A DNA stretch of 9,247 bases from an uncultured Acetatifactor sp. Lineage in GTDB: Bacteria; Bacillota; Clostridia; Lachnospirales; Lachnospiraceae. Both the position numbers and the translations under genes were made by a program. Location: the NCBI GenBank assembly GCA_947626405.1, contig CANQSE010000066.1, positions 1 through 9,247 on the forward strand, read 5' to 3'. A model generated the notes under the pieces. It had not been told where the DNA came from and did no database searches. It saw only the letters and a list, made by a program, of their open reading frames with translations. Below, one piece after another: positions 6,008 to 9,247 of this stretch. The stretch's first letter is position 1; each line of letters begins with the position of its first letter.

Positions 6008-6229
6008 CATCGAAATGTGGAGATTAGCGCGATGAAAAACAGTTCTAAAATCTCCGGAAATATTGTATAAATAATATTATCCACTGTAAGAGTGAGTGTG
6101 GAACCAGCGGAAAAAATTTTATGCACAGGACGGGAGGACAAGGCGGGGGCAGACGTCTTTCGCCTCGGAGTCCGGATTCCCGGATTCCCCTGGATTGCAA
6201 GCCGTAAAAGCGGCGGAAGGAGAGGAAGA
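6008..6229 (+). promoter_or_regulatory. Long 5' leader of the ssb-like gene
   Basis: This leader has no identified riboswitch. Visible items are a tiny ORF at 6032-6070 (MKNSSKISGNIV) with GGAG 9 nt upstream, and a stem of AGGCG 6141-6145 with CGCCT 6161-6165 that extends by GGAC 6136-6139 with GTCC 6170-6173. There is also an 8-bp tandem repeat CCGGATTC (6172-6187). The long loop contains the palindrome AGACGTCT. Whether any of this is regulatory is not known. Confidence 0.3.
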
Positions 6230-6895
6230 ATGACAGATAAGGTGATTGAAAACAATCAGGTAACGGTTATGGGTGAGGTCGTCAGCGGTTTTACCTACAG
6301 CCATCAGATTTACGGAGAGGGCTTCTACATGATGGATGTGAAGTGCAAGCGTCTCAGCGAGAGCTATGACACAATCCCTGTGATGGTGTCGGAGCGGCTT
6401 CTGGACGTGACGGCGGATTATGTCGGATCCCTGATATGCGTGACGGGTCAGTTCAGATCCTACAACAGGCATGAGGAGCGCAGGAACCGTCTGGTGCTGT
6501 CGGTGTTTGCGCGTGAGGTCTCTTTTGTGGAGGAAGTGGAGGAGAGCTCCAAGACAAATCAGATATTCCTTGACGGATTTATCTGTAAGGATCCTATTTA
6601 CCGCAAGACGCCCCTGGGGAGGGAGATAGCTGATCTGCTGCTTGCCGTGAACAGGCCGTACGGAAAGTCCGATTACATACCCTGCATATGCTGGGGCAGA
6701 AACGCCCGTTATGCAAATAATTTCAAGGTCGGTGAGCGGTGCGCCGTATGGGGCAGGATCCAGAGCCGTGAATATATGAAGAAGCTTGACGACGAGAACG
6801 TGGAGAAGCGTGTCGCTTTTGAGGTTTCCGTGAGCAAGCTTGAGCTGGTGGACAGCGAGACGGCTGAGCCGGAGGAACCTTCTGACGAAGCCTGA
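6230..6895 (+). CDS. Single-stranded-DNA-binding-like protein with two OB folds
   Basis: A 221-residue cytoplasmic protein that reads as two SSB/PriB-type OB folds in tandem. Fold one spans about residues 9-104 (NQVTVMGEVVSGF, then GSLICVTGQFRSYN, then RLVLSVFAREVSF). Fold two spans about 110-208 (NQIFLDGFICKDPIYRKTPLGREIADLLLAVNR, with YIPCICWGRNARYA and GERCAVWGRIQSREY), where the second is closest to bacterial SSB. The acidic tail (EPEEPSDEA) replaces the DDDIPF-like SSB tip used for partner binding, so it may not be the main replication SSB. The start is set by GGAAGGAGAGG at 6215-6225, just before ATG 6230. An upstream in-frame GTG at 6092 has no ribosome binding site. The gene is alone between divergent typA and the lysine-regulated dap operon. 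The partner and the role (replication, restart or repair) are inference. Confidence 0.8.
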   Translation: MTDKVIENNQVTVMGEVVSGFTYSHQIYGEGFYMMDVKCKRLSESYDTIPVMVSERLLDVTADYVGSLICVTGQFRSYNRHEERRNRLVLSVFAREVSFVEEVEESSKTNQIFLDGFICKDPIYRKTPLGREIADLLLAVNRPYGKSDYIPCICWGRNARYANNFKVGERCAVWGRIQSREYMKKLDDENVEKRVAFEVSVSKLELVDSETAEPEEPSDEA

Positions 6896-6897
6896 AA

Positions 6898-6913
6898 CGC
6901 GGGGTACGCCGCG
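6898..6913 (+). terminator. Weak GC hairpin after the ssb-like gene
   Basis: CGCGG (6898-6902) and CCGCG (6909-6913) form a 5-bp all-GC stem just after the stop codon. There is no T-run, so termination is doubtful. Another small stem GGAG/CTCC lies at 6917-6934. Confidence 0.3.
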
Positions 6914-6938
6914 CACGGAGTGAAAAGGTGCTCCATGC

Positions 6939-6967
6939 TTGACATGCATCGTATTTAGTGTTAAGAT
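6939..6967 (+). promoter_or_regulatory. Promoter of the lysine-riboswitch dapAB operon
   Basis: A perfect -35 TTGACA (6939-6944) and a -10 TAAGAT (6962-6967) are 17 bp apart. Transcription should start near 6974, just before the lysine aptamer, which gives an untranslated leader of about 314 nt before dapA. Confidence 0.75.
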
Positions 6968-6994
6968 GCTCATGTAAAACATATTACAGTATAT

Positions 6995-7164
6995 GAGATA
7001 GAGGTTGCGTTTTTCATCAGTACCGTTTTTGATGCGGCAGGCGCACATGACAAGACGGAAAAGGGGAAAATGCCGAAAGGGAGGATGTCCTGCGCATCAT
7101 ACCTTGGGCATACGGTTAAGAGCCGTGTGACTGTCATCCGCAGTTTGGGTGGGGCGCTATCGGA
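6995..7164 (+). promoter_or_regulatory. Lysine riboswitch (L-box) aptamer
   Basis: The leader matches the conserved lysine aptamer. P1 is formed by GATAG (6997-7001) and CTATC (7157-7161). The conserved core runs AGAGGTTGCG directly after P1, then AAGGGGAAAATGCCGAAAGG (7061-7080), then GTGACTGTCAT (7127-7136). P5 is CATCC with GGGTG, followed by GGGGCGCTATCGG. These blocks line up in the same order as in the Bacillus subtilis lysC leader. The aptamer binds L-lysine in the nascent transcript. Here it lies between a good promoter and a strong terminator in front of dapA and dapB, so lysine should cause early termination. In the free state, GCGC 7154-7157 plus CGG 7161-7163 can pair with CCGGCGC 7187-7193 of the terminator, a plausible antiterminator. 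That pairing is my inference. Confidence 0.93.
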
Positions 7165-7185
7165 GGATAACTATAACGAATCTTC

Positions 7186-7213
7186 GCCGGCGCTTGAGCG
7201 CCGGCATTTTGTT
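7186..7213 (+). terminator. Riboswitch expression-platform terminator
   Basis: GCCGGCGC (7186-7193) and GCGCCGGC (7198-7205) form a perfect 8-bp all-GC stem with a TTGA loop, followed by ATTTTGTTT. It lies 24 nt after the lysine aptamer and 75 nt before dapA, where an intrinsic terminator controlled by the riboswitch belongs. Confidence 0.88.
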
Positions 7214-7231
7214 TGAATGGTTTTGCAATTG

Positions 7232-7252
7232 TTTTACATAGATTTTACATAG
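7232..7252 (+). repeat. 10-bp direct repeat before dapA
   Basis: TTTTACATAG occurs at 7232-7241 and again at 7243-7252, one base apart, so the copies start 11 bp from each other (about one helical turn). They lie between the riboswitch terminator and the dapA ribosome binding site. TTGCAA at 7224-7229 with TACATA at 7247-7252 could be a weak second promoter (17-bp spacer). The function is unknown. Confidence 0.4.
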
Positions 7253-7287
7253 GAAGCAGGGCTTCATAAGGGAAAGGAAGGAAGAAA

Positions 7288-8172
7288 ATGGCTATTTTTA
7301 AAGGAGCGGGCGTTGCCATTGTCACGCCGATGCAGAAAAACGGGGACGTAGACTACGAAAGATTCAGGGAACTCATAGAATTTCAGATACGCGGCGGAGT
7401 GGACGCCATTATAGTGTGCGGTACCACGGGTGAATCCTCCACTCTTACCCATGACGAACATCTGGATGTGATCCGTTACTGTGTTGAGACAGTAAAGCAC
7501 AGGGTGCCGGTCGTTGCCGGAACGGGTTCAAACTGTACCGAGACCGCGATCTATCTCTCGCAGAAGGCGCAGGAGTACGGCGCGGACGGGCTGCTGCTTG
7601 TGAGCCCGTATTACAACAAGGCCACCCAGAACGGACTTTACGCGCATTTCAAGGCTGTGGCTGATTCCGTGAAGCTTCCGGTGATTCTCTATAATGTTCC
7701 GTCCAGGACGGGATGCAACATCCAGCCTGAAACCGTGGTGAGGCTGTGCAGGGATGTGGAGAACATTGTGGGAGTAAAGGAGGCAAGCTCCGATATCGCC
7801 CAGATTTCAAGACTTGCGGCGCTGGCGGACGGAGACGTTGACATTTATTCCGGCAACGATAACGAGATTGTGCCAATCATGGCACTTGGCGGAGTGGGAG
7901 TTATATCCGTGCTTGCCAACGTGGCTCCGGGACAGACCCATGACATCTGCCGGAAATTTATGGACGGAGACCTGGAGGGAAGCCTTAAGGAACAGCTTCG
8001 CGCAATGGAACTCTGCGGAGCGCTTTTCTGCGAGGTCAATCCGATACCGGTCAAAAAAGCGCTTGAGCTCATGGGAATGATCGACGGGACGCTCAGGATG
8101 CCCCTGTCGGAGATGGAGCCGGCAAACGTTGAGAGACTTAAAACGGCAATGAAGGCATACGGGATTCTCTGA
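7288..8172 (+). CDS. dapA: 4-hydroxy-tetrahydrodipicolinate synthase
   Basis: DapA condenses pyruvate with L-aspartate-4-semialdehyde, the first committed step to diaminopimelate and lysine, in the cytoplasm. The 294-residue protein is a normal-length (beta/alpha)8 aldolase. Key residues are all present: the GTTGE loop at 45-49, SPYYN at 106-110, catalytic Tyr135 and Arg140 in ILYNVPSRTG, and the Schiff-base Lys164 in VGVKEASSD. GGNDxxxxP-like YSGNDNEIVPIMALGG follows. AAGGAAGGAAG before the ATG is a strong ribosome binding site. The gene is the first of a two-gene operon behind the lysine riboswitch, with dapB 31 nt downstream. Regulation by lysine is therefore expected at the RNA level. I see nothing unusual in the coding sequence. 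Confidence 0.98.
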   Translation: MAIFKGAGVAIVTPMQKNGDVDYERFRELIEFQIRGGVDAIIVCGTTGESSTLTHDEHLDVIRYCVETVKHRVPVVAGTGSNCTETAIYLSQKAQEYGADGLLLVSPYYNKATQNGLYAHFKAVADSVKLPVILYNVPSRTGCNIQPETVVRLCRDVENIVGVKEASSDIAQISRLAALADGDVDIYSGNDNEIVPIMALGGVGVISVLANVAPGQTHDICRKFMDGDLEGSLKEQLRAMELCGALFCEVNPIPVKKALELMGMIDGTLRMPLSEMEPANVERLKTAMKAYGIL

Positions 8173-8203
8173 TGTGTCAGAGAACGGAAAGGCGCGGTAA
8201 AAA

Positions 8204-8974
8204 ATGATAAAAATAATAATGAACGGCTGTAACGGAAGGATGGGGCAGGTAATAAGCGGGATGATCGCGGAGGATCCGGAGCTTGAGATGGCTGCGGGAA
8301 TTGACCCTAAAGACGACGGCCATAACCCTTATCCTGTTTTTTCCGACATCGGACTGTGCGACGTAAAAGCCGATTGTCTCATTGATTTTTCCACAGCCGC
8401 AGTTGTGGACAGGATGCTTGACTACTGTGTGGAGCATGAGCTTCCGTGCGTTCTCTGCACCACGGGGCTTAGCAGCCGGCAGATAGAGAAGGTGGAAGAA
8501 GCTTCAAAAAAAATCGCAGTGTTGAGATCGGCAAATATGTCGCTTGGAATAAATCTCCTGTTAAAGCTTTTGAAGCAGGCGGCCGCAGTGCTTGCACCGG
8601 CGGGGTTTGACGTGGAAGTGGTCGAAAAGCACCACAGGATGAAGCTTGATGCACCAAGCGGCACGGCGCTTGCCCTGGCGGAATCCGTCAACAGCGAGCT
8701 GGGAGGAGATTACGAATTTGTTTTTGACAGGAGCGCAAGGAGAGAGAAACGTCCGGAAAAAGAAATAGGAATAAGCGCGGTCAGAGGCGGCACGATTGTG
8801 GGAGAACACGACGTGATTTTCGCCGGAACGGACGAGACGGTGACTTTTTCGCATACCGCTTATTCCAGAGCCGTTTTCGGACGCGGAGCGGTACAGGCGG
8901 CAAGGTTTCTGGCGGGACGTCCCGCGGGACTGTACGATATGAGCGACGTTGTGGAAAATATTACGGGACGATAA
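8204..8974 (+). CDS. dapB: 4-hydroxy-tetrahydrodipicolinate reductase
   Basis: DapB reduces the DapA product with NAD(P)H, giving tetrahydrodipicolinate. The 256-residue protein has the dinucleotide-binding NGCNGRMG motif at residues 7-14, the DFS motif (61-63), CTTGLS (85-90) and the catalytic signature EKHHRMKLDAPSGTA at 141-155. In that signature His144 or His143 and Lys147 are the likely proton donors. RGGTIVGEH follows, as expected. Length and order are typical for the short Gram-positive form. GGAAAGG at 8186-8192 is 11 nt before the ATG, a slightly long spacing. The 31-nt gap to dapA contains no promoter or terminator that I can see, so both genes should share the riboswitch-controlled transcript, which ends at the hairpin at 8982. 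Confidence 0.97.
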   Translation: MIKIIMNGCNGRMGQVISGMIAEDPELEMAAGIDPKDDGHNPYPVFSDIGLCDVKADCLIDFSTAAVVDRMLDYCVEHELPCVLCTTGLSSRQIEKVEEASKKIAVLRSANMSLGINLLLKLLKQAAAVLAPAGFDVEVVEKHHRMKLDAPSGTALALAESVNSELGGDYEFVFDRSARREKRPEKEIGISAVRGGTIVGEHDVIFAGTDETVTFSHTAYSRAVFGRGAVQAARFLAGRPAGLYDMSDVVENITGR

Positions 8975-8981
8975 AAACAAT

Positions 8982-9028
8982 AAGGCATCCCTGATCCGGC
9001 GAGCCGGTATCATGGATGCCTTTCGTTT
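8982..9028 (+). terminator. Terminator of the dap operon, probably bidirectional
   Basis: AAGGCATCC (8982-8990) pairs with GGATGCCTT (9014-9022). Inside it, TGAT with ATCA and CCGG with CCGG extend the stem around a CGAG loop, with a mismatch and a bulge. TTTCGTTT follows. On the minus strand the stem is followed by ATTGTTTTT, so it may also end the converging gene. Confidence 0.8.
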
Positions 9029-9036
9029 CGGAAAAG

Positions 9037-9247
9037 TTACATGGTGCCGATAGAGCTGCCCATGGAGCCTATGCCTATGCCGTTTCCGTTCATGCCGTTT
9101 CCGGCTGTTGTTCCGCTTCCGCCGATACCTCTGGTGGATCCGACGGTGCTTGTGGCGGAATTATCAGCGCCTGAGCCCGCGGAGCGGTCCGTGGCCGACA
9201 TATCGGCTCCGTTTATGCCCGACCCATTGGAGCCGTTTGCATTGGTA
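9037..9247 (-). CDS. C-terminal end of a Gly/Ser/Asn-rich protein, 5' part outside window
   Basis: An open minus-strand frame enters from the right edge and ends with TAA at 9039-9037, giving about 69 residues. The sequence is low complexity, rich in Gly, Ser, Asn, Thr and Ala: for example ADMSATDRSAGSGADNSATS, and a tail of GNGMNGNGIGIGSMGS then SIGTM. There is no Lys and no predicted membrane segment in this part. It converges with dapB across the terminator at 8982-9028. The composition suggests a flexible surface, spore or secreted protein tail, but the family cannot be named from this end. It is a partial gene because its start lies beyond the window. The chance that it is only a shadow frame is low, because no plus-strand gene is seen here. 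Confidence 0.6.
   Translation of the reverse strand, partial: TNANGSNGSGINGADMSATDRSAGSGADNSATSTVGSTRGIGGSGTTAGNGMNGNGIGIGSMGSSIGTM

Noticed and set aside
6092..6229. N-terminal extension of the ssb-like protein from GTG 6092
   Set aside because: No ribosome binding site, and the extension does not look like part of an OB fold. ATG 6230 has a strong GGAGG-type site.
6119..7048. 309-codon minus-strand ORF
   Set aside because: It is antisense to the SSB-like gene and covers the dap promoter and the start of the lysine riboswitch. The translation has no family features.

Overview
The window looks like a chromosomal segment of a spore-forming, low-to-moderate GC Firmicute, most likely a Lachnospiraceae (Clostridium cluster XIVa) relative. 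The evidence is the tail of the sporulation protease SpoIVB, a clostridial-type TypA, a double OB-fold single-stranded-DNA-binding protein, and a lysine-riboswitch-controlled dapA-dapB pair. Placement below family level is inference.

Layout. (1) 2-514: 3' end of spoIVB. (2) 515-840: no convincing gene, but very strong inverted and tandem repeats: a 66-nt near-perfect inverted repeat, an 11-bp GAAA-capped hairpin, and four 42-bp tandem units that each fold into a GNRA-capped hairpin. (3) 841-3993: an AT-rich accessory stretch. It holds a small Xre regulator behind a good sigma-A-type promoter, a short downstream ORF broken by an amber codon, a Schlafen/AlbA_2-type putative regulator broken by a one-base frameshift in an A6 run, an orphan region with possible protein debris, a small membrane protein, and a GNAT acetyltransferase reduced to its two ends. 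This stretch looks like a decaying insertion between core genes. (4) 4017-5849, minus strand: typA/bipA with its own promoter and a terminator-like leader hairpin. (5) 5974-6895: divergent promoter, a leader of about 220 nt, then a two-OB-fold SSB-like gene. (6) 6939-8974: promoter, lysine riboswitch, transcription terminator, dapA and dapB, ending in a strong terminator. (7) 9037-9247, minus strand: the C-terminal end of a Gly/Ser/Asn-rich protein.

How the parts work together. dapA and dapB encode two consecutive steps of the diaminopimelate/lysine pathway, and the upstream lysine aptamer plus terminator should shut the operon down when lysine is plentiful. typA and the ssb-like gene diverge from a shared intergenic region. 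The accessory stretch separates spoIVB from typA. spo0A, which often follows spoIVB in spore formers, is not next to it here.

I do not see a clearly new multi-gene system. The items most worth a second look are the GNRA-hairpin array after spoIVB, the frameshifted AlbA_2 locus with its Xre partner, and the orphan structured leaders of typA and the ssb-like gene.
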